A stretch of DNA of 64,000 nt from DATEOR01 sp035698665 (GTDB taxonomy: Bacteria > Actinomycetota > Thermoleophilia > Gaiellales > Gaiellaceae), in assembly GCA_035698665.1 (NCBI GenBank), contig DASSBN010000026.1:1-64000 (forward strand). Reading direction: 5' to 3'. Below the pieces are notes generated by a model, which did not search any database, was not told where the DNA came from, and was given only the letters and a program-made list of their open reading frames with translations. Made by a program: the position numbers and the translations under genes. This document shows positions 23,740 to 31,799 of this stretch, piece after piece (positions within the stretch are counted from its first letter, which is position 1; each line of letters starts with the position of its first letter).

Positions 23740-23805
23740 TCCCTCTTATGAGGGACGCGCGGACCTAAAGTCCGTCGTAAAGTGCGTGTGCGGGAAACTA
23801 CCCGC
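23740..23805 (+). other. Row of three hairpins in the leader of the first subtilase
   Basis: TCCCTC-TTAT-GAGGGA (23740-23755), GGAC-CTAAA-GTCC (23761-23773) and GCGGG-AAACTA-CCCGC (23790-23805). The loops are A-rich and unpaired. It could be a structured 5' leader, possibly ligand-sensing. I tested the cyclic di-GMP-I and ydaO consensus by eye and found no match. Confidence 0.35.
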
Positions 23806-23838
23806 GGGAGAGTAGGACCGAGCGGAGGAGAGAACGAG

Positions 23839-25083
23839 TTGCGGCAACCGGGACGAATTGCGCGAACTTTCATTGCGGCTACCTGCGCGGCGGTCGCGCT
23901 CGCAGCCGTGTCGGCGGGTGGGGCCGGAATCACTGCCCTGCCGGGCTCGCCGGCGACGCCTGACAACCTTTCGGGCCAGCAGTGGAACCTCGAGATGATC
24001 GGGGCATTCCAGGCCCAGACGATCACGGGCGGAAGCCCTGACGTCCGCGTCGCGCTGATCGACTCGGGCATCGACCCGGGGCACCCCGAGTTCGCAGGCC
24101 GCATCGACATGGCCAACAGCGTCTCCTGCATCACGGGGACGCCGGTCAAGGACCCCACGGGCCTCCTCTGGAGGGACAACGTCGGCCACGGCACGCATGT
24201 CGCCGGGCTCATCGCCGCGGGCGACAACGACTTCGGAACCGTCGGCGTCGCGCCGAACGTGCAGCTCCTGATCGTGAAGGTGACCGACCCCGGTCTCCCG
24301 ATCACGCCCCAGGCGGCGGCATGCGCGTTCGAGTACGTGTCGCAGCAGAACATCGACGTCGCGAACGCAAGCTTCGCCGTCGACAAGGGTGCGACGGGCG
24401 CAGCCGACCCGCTGGACTTCTTCTGCAAGAGCGATCCGGTCGACCGCGCCGCCATCCAGTCCGTCGGCGATGCGGTGAAGGACGCGCTCAGGTCCGGCAC
24501 GACGATCGTCGCATCGGCGGGAAACAACGGCATCGACATGACACAGCCGCCCGGCGGCAAGGGCTGCATCCGCATGCCGGTTCAGCTCCCCGGTGTGATC
24601 GGCGTGGCGAGCGAAGGTCGCAACGGCGGCCCCGTCGTCGCGACGCCTCCGGGCCCGTCGAACTTCGGCATCGGCGCCATCGACCTCGTCGCTCCCGGCG
24701 GTGACCCGTCGCAGGGCGGAGTCCCCGGCGGCTTGATCCTGTCGACCTTTCCGACGTACATCCCGGTCCCGCCGACCGCGATGCCGAATGTCGTCGACGG
24801 GCCGGGCGCGACCTACCGCTACAACGCGGGCACGTCGATGGCGGCCGCGCAGGTCAGCGGCGTCGCGGCCCTCGTGTCGGGCCGCTTCGCGAAGCTGAAG
24901 GCCTCCGGCTTCCTGAAGCCGCTGAAGCCCCTCTTCGTCCGGGCGCTGCTCGACCGGACCGCGCAGGCCAAGCCGTGCCCGCCCGATCCGCGCTGTGTCG
25001 GCGGCGACCAGTACAACGGCTTCTACGGCTTCGGACAGGTCGACGCCTACGCCGCAGTGACTGCGTTCGGCTTCGACGACTGA
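23839..25083 (+). CDS. Secreted subtilisin-like serine protease (S8), no inhibitor prodomain
   Basis: A 414-residue protein. The TTG at 23839 has GGAGGAG 8 bases upstream and starts a signal peptide (RTFIAATCAAVALAAVSA), so I prefer it to the in-frame GTG at 23782. The catalytic triad is intact: Asp in ALIDSGID (about 75), His in VGHGTHVAG (about 117) and Ser in AGTSMAAAQVSG (about 333). The oxyanion Asn is in ASAGNNG. The usual I9 chaperone-inhibitor domain is missing; only about 30 residues separate the signal from the catalytic domain. Several Cys in inserts suggest disulfides. It lies 90 bases before a second subtilase that does have a prodomain. Confidence 0.9.
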   Translation: MRQPGRIARTFIAATCAAVALAAVSAGGAGITALPGSPATPDNLSGQQWNLEMIGAFQAQTITGGSPDVRVALIDSGIDPGHPEFAGRIDMANSVSCITGTPVKDPTGLLWRDNVGHGTHVAGLIAAGDNDFGTVGVAPNVQLLIVKVTDPGLPITPQAAACAFEYVSQQNIDVANASFAVDKGATGAADPLDFFCKSDPVDRAAIQSVGDAVKDALRSGTTIVASAGNNGIDMTQPPGGKGCIRMPVQLPGVIGVASEGRNGGPVVATPPGPSNFGIGAIDLVAPGGDPSQGGVPGGLILSTFPTYIPVPPTAMPNVVDGPGATYRYNAGTSMAAAQVSGVAALVSGRFAKLKASGFLKPLKPLFVRALLDRTAQAKPCPPDPRCVGGDQYNGFYGFGQVDAYAAVTAFGFDD

Positions 25084-25107
25084 GTAGTCGAAACCAGCCT
25101 CCTCCTC

Positions 25108-25113
25108 TATCCT
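25108..25113 (+). promoter_or_regulatory. Possible -10 box of the second subtilase gene
   Basis: TATCCT about 60 bases before the ATG. The leader between them contains CCCGTC-TGAC-GACGGG inside a CCTGCC/GGCAGG stem and ends in an AAGGAGGG ribosome site. Confidence 0.35.
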
Positions 25114-25173
25114 GCCCTCGTTTGCGGCCCCGTCTGACGACGGGAACTGGCAGGCAAAGGGAAGGAGGGCCCT

Positions 25174-26676
25174 ATGCCGAGCAAGGTCGTTCGGCGAGCG
25201 GCGGTTGCGGTTGTCGCGGCGTCGCTCATGCTCGCGTTCGCGGGAGTGGCGAGCGCGGCGAAGTACATCGTGCTCTACAAGGCCAAGGGAGTGCCCGCCG
25301 ACGGTGGTGCAGTAATTCGGAACGCCGGCGGAACGGTTGTGGCGAGTTACGCCCAGATCGGCGTGATCATCGCGAAGTCTTCTAGCTCGACGTTTGCCGC
25401 GAAGGTGAGAAAGGACGGACGTGTGGAGGCGGTGTCGGCGACGGCCGGCTTCGCGACCCAACTTCCAGACACGGAGACGCTGGGCGCCGGGCCGCCGGTA
25501 GATGGCACGGGGGACGTGCCCGTCTCTGATTCGGACACCCTGAGCGGCCTGCAGTGGGACATGCGCCAGATGGGGGTGCCACAGGCCCACGCGATCACCG
25601 GCGGGAGCTCGAGTGTCCTGGTCGGCGATTTGGACACGGGCCTCGACTACACGCACCCGGATCTCGCTCCCAACATCGACTTCGCCAACAGCACGTCGTG
25701 CGTCGGCGGGGTGCCGAACCAGAGCCCGACCGCGTGGGACGACGACAACGGACACGGGACGCACACCGCCGGCACGATCGCGGCGGCCGCGAACGGCATC
25801 GGCATCGTCGGTGTCGCTCCGAACGTGCGCATCGCCGGCGTCAAGGTCGGGGATCCGGACGGATTCTTCTTCCCCGAGGCTGTCGTCTGCGGATTCATGT
25901 GGGCGGCAACGCACGGGTTCGACGTCACGAACAACAGCTATTTCGCAGACCCGTGGCTCTTCAACTGCCGCAACGACTCCGAGCAGCGTGCGATCTGGAT
26001 CGCGGAATCCCGCGCGATCAAGTACGCAGAATCCCGCGGCGTGACTGTCGTCGCGGCGCTTGGAAACTTCGCCGACGACCTGGCGCATCCGACGCAGGAC
26101 GTCATCAGCCCCGATACCGGGCCGGGAGAGGAGCGGTCGATTACGAACGCGTGTGTCGTGGTGCCGACCGAGGTCCCGGGCGTCATCGGGGTGACCGCGA
26201 CCGGTGACCGGCGCCTGAAGTCGTACTACTCCAACTACGGCACCGGGGTGGCGGATGTGGCCGCACCGGGAGGCGACCGCATCCTGCAGGTGACGGCGAA
26301 CGCTCCGAACGGCCGCGTTCTCTCGACGTACCCGGCGAAGTTCTTCGCGCCGAGTCCGCTCATCGTGCAGGACTGCTCCGTCAGCCCGTGCGCGGTGTAC
26401 GCGTACCTGCAGGGCACGTCGATGGCTTCGCCTCACGTCGCGGGCCTCGCCGCCCTCGTCATCAGCCACTACGGGAAACTCCCGTCCGGCCAGGTGGCGG
26501 CGATCATCCGGCAGACAGCCGACCCGCAGGCATGCCCGGACGCCGCGACGCTCGCGCTCTACGCACCGTTCCCGTCGATGTCGAACGGCGCACCGCAGAC
26601 CTGCACGGGCGCAGCAGAGTTCAACTCCTGGTACGGCAGCGGGATCGTGAACGCGCTCAGCGCGCTCAGCCAGTAG
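25174..26676 (+). CDS. Secreted subtilisin-like serine protease (S8) with I9-type prodomain
   Basis: A 500-residue protein. The signal peptide ends GVASAA at about 29. An I9/fervidolysin-like prodomain spans about 30-100 (KYIVLYKAKG... VVASYAQIGVIIAKS). The catalytic domain has Asp in GDLDTGLDYTHPD (about 154), His in NGHGTHTAG (about 195), oxyanion Asn in AALGNF (about 297) and Ser in GTSMASPHVAG (about 416). Inserts with paired Cys (VQDCSVSPC) differ from the first subtilase. AAGGAGGG precedes the ATG. The two proteases are diverged duplicates that probably digest external protein. A strong terminator ends the unit. Confidence 0.93.
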   Translation: MPSKVVRRAAVAVVAASLMLAFAGVASAAKYIVLYKAKGVPADGGAVIRNAGGTVVASYAQIGVIIAKSSSSTFAAKVRKDGRVEAVSATAGFATQLPDTETLGAGPPVDGTGDVPVSDSDTLSGLQWDMRQMGVPQAHAITGGSSSVLVGDLDTGLDYTHPDLAPNIDFANSTSCVGGVPNQSPTAWDDDNGHGTHTAGTIAAAANGIGIVGVAPNVRIAGVKVGDPDGFFFPEAVVCGFMWAATHGFDVTNNSYFADPWLFNCRNDSEQRAIWIAESRAIKYAESRGVTVVAALGNFADDLAHPTQDVISPDTGPGEERSITNACVVVPTEVPGVIGVTATGDRRLKSYYSNYGTGVADVAAPGGDRILQVTANAPNGRVLSTYPAKFFAPSPLIVQDCSVSPCAVYAYLQGTSMASPHVAGLAALVISHYGKLPSGQVAAIIRQTADPQACPDAATLALYAPFPSMSNGAPQTCTGAAEFNSWYGSGIVNALSALSQ

Positions 26677-26697
26677 CTCGTACCTCAACGATTCGAG

Positions 26698-26729
26698 CGA
26701 AGGGCCGGGAAACCGGCCCTTCGTTTTTT
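26698..26729. terminator. Rho-independent terminator between the subtilase and the converging gene
   Basis: CGAAGGGCCGG-GAAA-CCGGCCCTTCG, an 11-base perfect stem with a GAAA tetraloop and six T. It probably stops both the subtilase and, in reverse, the minus-strand gene ending at 26733. Confidence 0.9.
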
Positions 26730-26732
26730 GCG

Positions 26733-27356
26733 CTATTCCTCCTCGAAGGCCGGGAGCTCGAGCGCACGCTCGTACGCGGCGCGGTCGTGCACCGGTTCGC
26801 CATGCGAGACGACGACGTGCTCGAACGGGAGCTCGAGCAGCGCGCGGAGCGCGGGCAGTACGCGCTCATCGTGCCACGGCGTGCCCCAGACGCGCAGAAC
26901 GCCGTCGCGCTCGGTGAGGGCGTCCGCGAAGACGAGCGCCCGCGGCTCGGGAGCCCAGAGCGGCGTCTCGTTCCGGCCGCGCCCGTCGTAGAGGGCGACG
27001 AGCCCGCCGGGAAGCTCGGAGCCGGCCTCGATCGGCTCGAGCTCGGTCTCGGGGATGTCGTTCCGCCAGAAGAGGCTCGGCCCGAAAGCGCGCGCCCCGT
27101 AGCGCCTGACGAAGAGATCCACGTCGCGCACGTGGTCCGGCTTGAGGACGACGACGAGAGTGGGCGGCGAGGCGTCGAGGCGCTCCCAGATCTCGCTTTC
27201 GTCCTCGGGCGGTGCGAGTGGGTCGATGAGCGCGACCTCGCCTCCGGCCTCGATCACCGTGGAGGTGACGTGCGGCTCCCAGCCGGACTCCTCGGTCCAG
27301 GCCGGATGCCGAAGGCGCCAGATCCACAGGCCGGGTGCGATGTCGGTCGGTGGCAT
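26733..27356 (-). CDS. Metallo-beta-lactamase-fold protein with degenerate metal site
   Basis: A 207-residue protein. The N-terminal TSTVIEAGGEVALIDPLAPP is the usual strand-turn start of an MBL fold. VVVSHGEPV near the end matches the family's final metal-His segment. The central HxHxDH motif is replaced by VVVLKPDHVRDVDLFV, keeping only D-H and one more Asp. It therefore probably does not bind two zinc ions the usual way, and may be a non-hydrolytic relative. Nineteen bases separate its start from the divergent MOSC gene. Confidence 0.65.
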   Translation of the reverse strand: MPPTDIAPGLWIWRLRHPAWTEESGWEPHVTSTVIEAGGEVALIDPLAPPEDESEIWERLDASPPTLVVVLKPDHVRDVDLFVRRYGARAFGPSLFWRNDIPETELEPIEAGSELPGGLVALYDGRGRNETPLWAPEPRALVFADALTERDGVLRVWGTPWHDERVLPALRALLELPFEHVVVSHGEPVHDRAAYERALELPAFEEE

Positions 27357-27363
27357 GCCTCCT

Positions 27364-27369
27364 TATACT
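27364..27369 (+). promoter_or_regulatory. -10 box of the MOSC gene
   Basis: TATACT, six bases before the GTG at 27376; near-consensus, leaderless pattern. Confidence 0.55.
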
Positions 27370-27375
27370 CGGCGT

Positions 27376-27789
27376 GTGGCCGAGATCGCACACATCTGGC
27401 GCTCGCCGAAGCGGCGCGAGCTCATGGAGGAGCTCGAAACAGCGCAGGTCTTCGAGAACGAAGGCGTCGAGGGCTGCGCCCATCGCCGCGGCGGCAAGCG
27501 CAACGTCCTCTTCGTCGCGGCCGAGGACCTCGATTCGCTCGGCGTGCCTCCGGGGCGCGTGAAGGAGAACTTCACGGTCCGCGGGGCCGACGTCATGAAC
27601 TGGCCGGTCGGCCAGCGCCTCCTCGTCGGCGACGTCGAGTTCGAGATCTCGATGGTGTGCGACCCGTGCGAGCTGATGGAGGAGATCCGCCCCGGCCTGC
27701 AGGCCGAGCTCGAGGGGAAGCGGGGGATGCTGGCCAAGGTCCTGAAGACCGGCCGCGTCACCCGGGGCGACGAAGTTACGCTGCTTTGA
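27376..27789 (+). CDS. MOSC-domain protein
   Basis: A 137-residue protein covering one MOSC beta-barrel. It has VKENFTVRGADVMNWPVGQR, VCDPCELMEEIRPGL with the conserved cysteine, and GMLAKVLKTGRVTRGDEV at the end, the hallmark of this fold. MOSC domains carry sulfur on that cysteine, as in molybdenum cofactor sulfurase and mARC/YiiM proteins. Stand-alone versions act in molybdenum cofactor or sulfur transfer, with substrate unknown. GTG follows the -10 box by six bases. Its 3' end overlaps the converging pntB by 14 bases. Confidence 0.85.
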   Translation: MAEIAHIWRSPKRRELMEELETAQVFENEGVEGCAHRRGGKRNVLFVAAEDLDSLGVPPGRVKENFTVRGADVMNWPVGQRLLVGDVEFEISMVCDPCELMEEIRPGLQAELEGKRGMLAKVLKTGRVTRGDEVTLL

Positions 27790-29185
27790 CGGCGGCGACG
27801 AGCTTCTCGACGGACGACTTCGCGTCGCCGAACAGCATCGCCGAGTTCGCCTCGTAGAAGAGGTCGTTGTCGATCCCGGCGAAGCCCGGGTTCATGCTGC
27901 GCTTGAGGATGACGACGTTCGCAGCCTGGTCGACGTTCAGGATCGGCATGCCGTAGAGCGGGCTCTCCGGGTTGTCGCGCGCGGCGGGATTCGTGACGTC
28001 GTTCGCCCCGATGACGAGTGCGACGTCGGTGCGTGGGAACTCCGGGTTGATGTCGTCCATGTCGTAGAGCTGCGGGTAGGGAACCTGCGCCTCGGCGAGG
28101 AGGACGTTCATGTGCCCCGGCATGCGGCCCGCCACGGGGTGGATCGCGTACTTGACGTCGACGCCGCGCCCTTCGAGCAGGTCGGCCAGCTCGCGCACCG
28201 CGTGCTGGGCCTGCGCGACGGCGAGCCCGTAGCCGGGGACGACGACCACCCGCTGCGCGTAGGCGAGCATCACCGCGGCGTCGTCGGCGGTCACCTCGCG
28301 GTAGGACTTGCCGTCGGTCGATGCGGCGGCCGCGGCTCCCCCGGCCGGCACGGCCCCGAAGGCGCCGAAGAGCACGTTCGCGATCGAGCGGTTCATCGCC
28401 CGGCCCATGAGGATCGTGAGCAGCGTGCCCGAGGCCCCGACGAGCGTCCCGCCGATGATGAGGGCGGTGTTCTCGAGGACGAAGCCGGCCGAGGCGGCGG
28501 CAAGGCCCGTGAAGGCGTTCAGGAGCGAGATGACGACCGGCATGTCCGCCCCGCCGATCGGCAGGACGAGCATGACGCCGAAGAGAAGCGCCCCGAGGAG
28601 GAGCAGCACCATCCAGATGCCCTGCTCGGTCGAGCCGGCGGCGATGCCGAAGCCGAGCAGCGCGGCGAAGAGCACGCCGTTGACGATCTGCTGGCCGGCG
28701 AAGGTGATCGGGCGGCCGGGCAGGACCTCCTGCAGCTTGCCGAAGGCGACGAGGCTGCCCGAGAACGAGACCGAGCCGATGAGCGCCGAGAAGAGCATCG
28801 CGCCGATCGAGTCGCCCGAGAGGTGGCCGGGATCCGGCGCGATCCGGTGGTACTCCGCGGCCGCGATGAGGGCGGCGGCACCGCCGCCGACGCCGTTGAA
28901 GAGCGCCACCATCTGCGGCATCGCCGTCATCTTCACGAGCCGTGCCGAGACGACCCCGATCACGGTCCCCACGGCCATGCCCACGATGATCAGCCAGTAG
29001 CTCGTGACGTCCTCATCGAGGAAGGTGAAAAAGATCGCGATCCCCATCCCGACGGCCGCGATCCAGTTGCCGGAGCGCGCGGTCGGGGGCGAGGAGAGGC
29101 GGCGGATCCCGACGATGAGGAGCACCGCCGCGACGAGATACGTGAAGTTGATCGCCGTCTGCGACAGCGCAAGGGGCGGGGTCAC
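27776..29185 (-). CDS. pntB: NAD(P) transhydrogenase subunit beta
   Basis: A 469-residue protein. Eight to nine membrane helices fill residues 1-265. The soluble NADP(H)-binding domain III is at about 290-469, with VVVPGYGLAVAQAQHAVREL, VKYAIHPVAGRMPGHMNVLL and VIGANDVTNPAARDNPESPL, all hallmarks of PntB. It couples hydride transfer from NADH to NADP+ with proton entry, making NADPH for biosynthesis. It is the last gene of pntAA-pntAB-pntB, overlapping its neighbour by four bases. Confidence 0.97.
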   Translation of the reverse strand: MTPPLALSQTAINFTYLVAAVLLIVGIRRLSSPPTARSGNWIAAVGMGIAIFFTFLDEDVTSYWLIIVGMAVGTVIGVVSARLVKMTAMPQMVALFNGVGGGAAALIAAAEYHRIAPDPGHLSGDSIGAMLFSALIGSVSFSGSLVAFGKLQEVLPGRPITFAGQQIVNGVLFAALLGFGIAAGSTEQGIWMVLLLLGALLFGVMLVLPIGGADMPVVISLLNAFTGLAAASAGFVLENTALIIGGTLVGASGTLLTILMGRAMNRSIANVLFGAFGAVPAGGAAAAASTDGKSYREVTADDAAVMLAYAQRVVVVPGYGLAVAQAQHAVRELADLLEGRGVDVKYAIHPVAGRMPGHMNVLLAEAQVPYPQLYDMDDINPEFPRTDVALVIGANDVTNPAARDNPESPLYGMPILNVDQAANVVILKRSMNPGFAGIDNDLFYEANSAMLFGDAKSSVEKLVAAVKAA

Positions 29186-29484
29186 TCGGACTCCGGCTTC
29201 GAGGGCTTGCGCTTGAACATCTCGAGCATGCGGTCGGTGACGAGGAAGCCGCCGACGACGTTGATCGTCCCGAAGACGACTGCGACGAACGCGAGGGCCT
29301 TCTCGAGGTCGGAGTCGGCCGAGCCGGCGATGAGCATCGCGCCGATGAGGACGATGCCGTGAATCGCGTTCGTCCCCGACATGAGCGGCGTGTGCAGCAT
29401 CGTCGGGACCTTCGAGATGATCTCGATGCCGATGAACACGGCCAGGACGAAGACCGTGATGCTGTTCAGCAAGGTCATGCTCAT
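29182..29484 (-). CDS. pntAB: NAD(P) transhydrogenase subunit alpha part 2
   Basis: A 100-residue protein with three to four membrane helices (NSITVFVLAVFIGIEIISKV, AIHGIVLIGAMLIAGSADSD). It is the separate membrane part of the alpha subunit, as in Rhodospirillum-type three-gene transhydrogenases. It overlaps pntAA and pntB by four bases each. Confidence 0.93.
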   Translation of the reverse strand: MSMTLLNSITVFVLAVFIGIEIISKVPTMLHTPLMSGTNAIHGIVLIGAMLIAGSADSDLEKALAFVAVVFGTINVVGGFLVTDRMLEMFKRKPSKPESE

Positions 29485-30590
29485 GCCGCTTTGGGCTCCT
29501 TGAGCACGCGGCCCTCGTGGGTCACGCAGGTCTCGCGGATGATCTCGTCCTCGAAGTCGAGCGCGAGCTCGGAACCGCCGCCGAGCAGGTGGTTCAGGAA
29601 CGTCCAGACGTTGCGGGAGTACATCTGGCTCGCGTGCAGCGGCATCGAGCTCGGCAGGTTGAGCTCGCCGACGACGGTGACGCCGCTCTCCTCGATCGTC
29701 TCGCCGGGCTTCGTCAGCTCGCAGTTCCCGCCCGCCTCCGCCGCGAGGTCGACGATCACGGAGCCGGGCCTCATGCCGCGCGCGGCTTCGGCCGTGATGA
29801 GGACGGGCGCCTCGCGGCCGGGGATGAGAGCCGTCGTGATGACGGCGTCCGACTCGCCCACGTGGCGGGCGATGAGCTCCTGCTCGCGCTCGTGCTGGTC
29901 GTCGGAGAGGGCGACGGCGTAGCCGCCCTGGCCCTCCGCGCCCTCGACGTCGAGCTCGAGGAAGTTGGCGCCGAGGCTCTCGACCTGTTCCTTCACAGCC
30001 GGGCGTACGTCGAAGGCAGAGACGACGGCGCCGAGCCGCCGCGCGGTCGCGATCGCCTGCAGGCCGGCGACTCCGGCGCCGAGGACGAGGACCCGCGCGG
30101 GCGGGATCGTCCCTGCGGCCGTGGTCAGCATGGGCATGAACTTCGGCAGGTGGTCGGCTGCGATCAGCGTTCCCTTGTAGCCCGAGACCGTGCTCTGCGA
30201 GGAGAGCGCGTCCATCGGTTGCGCGCGGGTGATGCGCGGGATGGAGTCCATCGAGAACGCCGTCACGCGCCGCTCGGCGAGGTCGCGCACGAGGTCGCCG
30301 TTCACGAGCGGCTGCAGGAAGGCGATGAGAATCTGGCCGTCGCCGAGCCTCGCGATCTCGCCGTCCGAGGGCTGCTGCACCTTCGCCACGACCTCGGTGC
30401 CGGAGAAGGCGTCGCCGGCGATCTGCGCGCCGCTCTCCTCGTACGCCGTGTCGAGGAAGCCGGCCTCCGTCCCGGCACCCGACTCGACGACCACCTCGAC
30501 GCCTGCTTCCGCCAGGCGCTTGGTCGAATCGGGCACGAGGGCGACTCGCCGCTCGCCTGAAGCGGTCTCCTTGGGGACGCCGACCTTCAT
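29481..30590 (-). CDS. pntAA: NAD(P) transhydrogenase subunit alpha part 1
   Basis: A 369-residue soluble protein. It opens MKVGVPKETASGERRVALVP, the AlaDH/PntAA signature. The NAD-binding turn VLVLGAGVAGLQAIATARRLGA is at about 170-190. It binds NADH at the membrane surface and passes hydride to the NADP site of PntB. A TAAACT box lies nine bases before the ATG. The operon is divergent from the small DUF6457-like gene. Confidence 0.96.
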   Translation of the reverse strand: MKVGVPKETASGERRVALVPDSTKRLAEAGVEVVVESGAGTEAGFLDTAYEESGAQIAGDAFSGTEVVAKVQQPSDGEIARLGDGQILIAFLQPLVNGDLVRDLAERRVTAFSMDSIPRITRAQPMDALSSQSTVSGYKGTLIAADHLPKFMPMLTTAAGTIPPARVLVLGAGVAGLQAIATARRLGAVVSAFDVRPAVKEQVESLGANFLELDVEGAEGQGGYAVALSDDQHEREQELIARHVGESDAVITTALIPGREAPVLITAEAARGMRPGSVIVDLAAEAGGNCELTKPGETIEESGVTVVGELNLPSSMPLHASQMYSRNVWTFLNHLLGGGSELALDFEDEIIRETCVTHEGRVLKEPKAA

Positions 30591-30675
30591 GCCGCGCGCA
30601 GTTTAGTGCCCCATCCAGCGATACACGCCTGCTTCTCGCCCGCGATCACGCGTCGCGCTGCGTCGTCCTCGGTCG

Positions 30676-30698
30676 CCCCGGTAATCACGTTACCGGGG
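30676..30698. repeat. Perfect 9-base inverted repeat in the pnt/DUF6457 divergent region
   Basis: CCCCGGTAA-TCACG-TTACCGGGG. It stands between two divergent promoters with no T-run, so an operator is more likely than a terminator. Which regulator binds is unknown. Confidence 0.5.
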
Positions 30699-30766
30699 CT
30701 CCCTGCGTCCGAGCAACGCTTGGTGCTCGCAACCGAGAAGCGGGGCAGCATCCCTGGAAGGAGCAC

Positions 30767-30772
30767 TAAGCT
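30767..30772 (+). promoter_or_regulatory. -10 box of the DUF6457-like gene
   Basis: TAAGCT, six bases before the GTG at 30779; leaderless pattern. Confidence 0.5.
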
Positions 30773-30778
30773 CCGGGG

Positions 30779-31015
30779 GTGGACGACTGGCTCACAAGCG
30801 CGCGTGACCGGCTGGCGGAAGCGGCCGGCGAAGAGCCGTCAGGGCTCGACCTCTCGCAGGCCGACACCGACGAGCTCCTCGAGCTCGCGCGGATCGCGGC
30901 GCACGAGAGCGGTGAGCGCATCAACGCACCGCTCCTCTGCTACCTCGTCGGCCTCGCGCGTGGCCGCAACGGCGGAGATCTCGCCGCGCTCGTGGACGCC
31001 ACGGTCGGCAAGTAG
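30779..31015 (+). CDS. DUF6457-like small protein
   Basis: A 78-residue helical protein: MDDWLTSARDRLAEAAGEEP, then ELLELARIAAHESGERINAP and LLCYLVGLARGR. The pattern DWL...LLxLARxxAHxxxRxxAPLxxYLxGLAxG is what I know as DUF6457, a short actinobacterial domain often found near molybdopterin or formate dehydrogenase genes. No catalytic residues are evident. It is followed 18 bases later by an SDR gene with its own -10 box. Confidence 0.7.
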   Translation: MDDWLTSARDRLAEAAGEEPSGLDLSQADTDELLELARIAAHESGERINAPLLCYLVGLARGRNGGDLAALVDATVGK

Positions 31016-31020
31016 CCCGA

Positions 31021-31026
31021 TAGGCT
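31021..31026 (+). promoter_or_regulatory. -10 box of the SDR gene
   Basis: TAGGCT, seven bases before the GTG at 31034; leaderless pattern. Confidence 0.5.
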
Positions 31027-31033
31027 CCGGCAC

Positions 31034-31792
31034 GTGCCGGATCTGAGTGACCGCACAGCCGTCGTCACGGGCGCCTCGAGCGGCATCGGGGCCGAGACCG
31101 CGCGCGCTCTCGCAGGCGCCGGCGCACGCCTGGCGCTCGGCGCGCGGCGGGCGGATCGCCTCGAGGAGCTCGTGAAGGAGCTGCCCGGCGAGGGCCACGT
31201 AGCTCTTCCTCTCGATGTCACGGACGCCGAGAGTTGCGAGGGCTTTGTCTCTCAAGCGGCGAGCCGGCTTGGCCGGCTCGACGTCTTGGTGAACAACGCC
31301 GGCCTCGCGCTCGGCCGCACCTCCGTGGAGGAGGGAAGCGACGACGACGACCGCCAGATGTTCGAGACGAACGTCCTCGGGCTCCTCCGCATGACGCGTC
31401 TCGTCCTCCCGCACATGGCGGACGGGCGCGGGCACATCGTCAACCTCGGTTCGTGGGCGGGGCGCGAGGCCTACCCGCAGGGCGGCATGTACGTCGGCTC
31501 GAAGACCGCCGTGCTCGCGCTGACGCGAGTGATGCGGAAGGAGCTCGTCGGGCGCATCAAGGTCTCGACCGTCGATCCGGGCATGGTCGGCGACACGGAG
31601 TTCTCCGACGTGCGCTTCCGCGGCGACCAGGAGCGCAAGGAGGCCGTGTACCAAGGGGTCGACTACCTCACGCCGGCCGACGTCGCCGACTGCATCCTCT
31701 TCGCGGTCACGCGGCCCGACTACATGGTCGTCGACGAGATGGTGATCAAGCCGCTGCAGCAGGCGAGCCAGGACGCAATCGTCCGCCGCTAG
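31034..31792 (+). CDS. Short-chain dehydrogenase/reductase (YdfG-like)
   Basis: A 252-residue classical SDR. The cofactor motif is TGASSGIG (residues about 12-19), followed by LGARRADRLEEL, where the Arg pair after the second strand favours NADP(H). NNAG is at about 88, the catalytic Tyr-Lys is in YVGSK (about 155-159), and the Ser is in NLGSWAG. The closest familiar group is YdfG/serine-3-dehydrogenase, acting on beta-hydroxy acids. The substrate cannot be read from sequence. Confidence 0.9.
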   Translation: MPDLSDRTAVVTGASSGIGAETARALAGAGARLALGARRADRLEELVKELPGEGHVALPLDVTDAESCEGFVSQAASRLGRLDVLVNNAGLALGRTSVEEGSDDDDRQMFETNVLGLLRMTRLVLPHMADGRGHIVNLGSWAGREAYPQGGMYVGSKTAVLALTRVMRKELVGRIKVSTVDPGMVGDTEFSDVRFRGDQERKEAVYQGVDYLTPADVADCILFAVTRPDYMVVDEMVIKPLQQASQDAIVRR

Positions 31793-31799
31793 ACGCATC

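Noticed and set aside
23735..23838. Cyclic di-GMP-I or ydaO-type riboswitch before the subtilase
   Set aside because: Conserved sequence blocks of both classes are missing; only generic hairpins remain.
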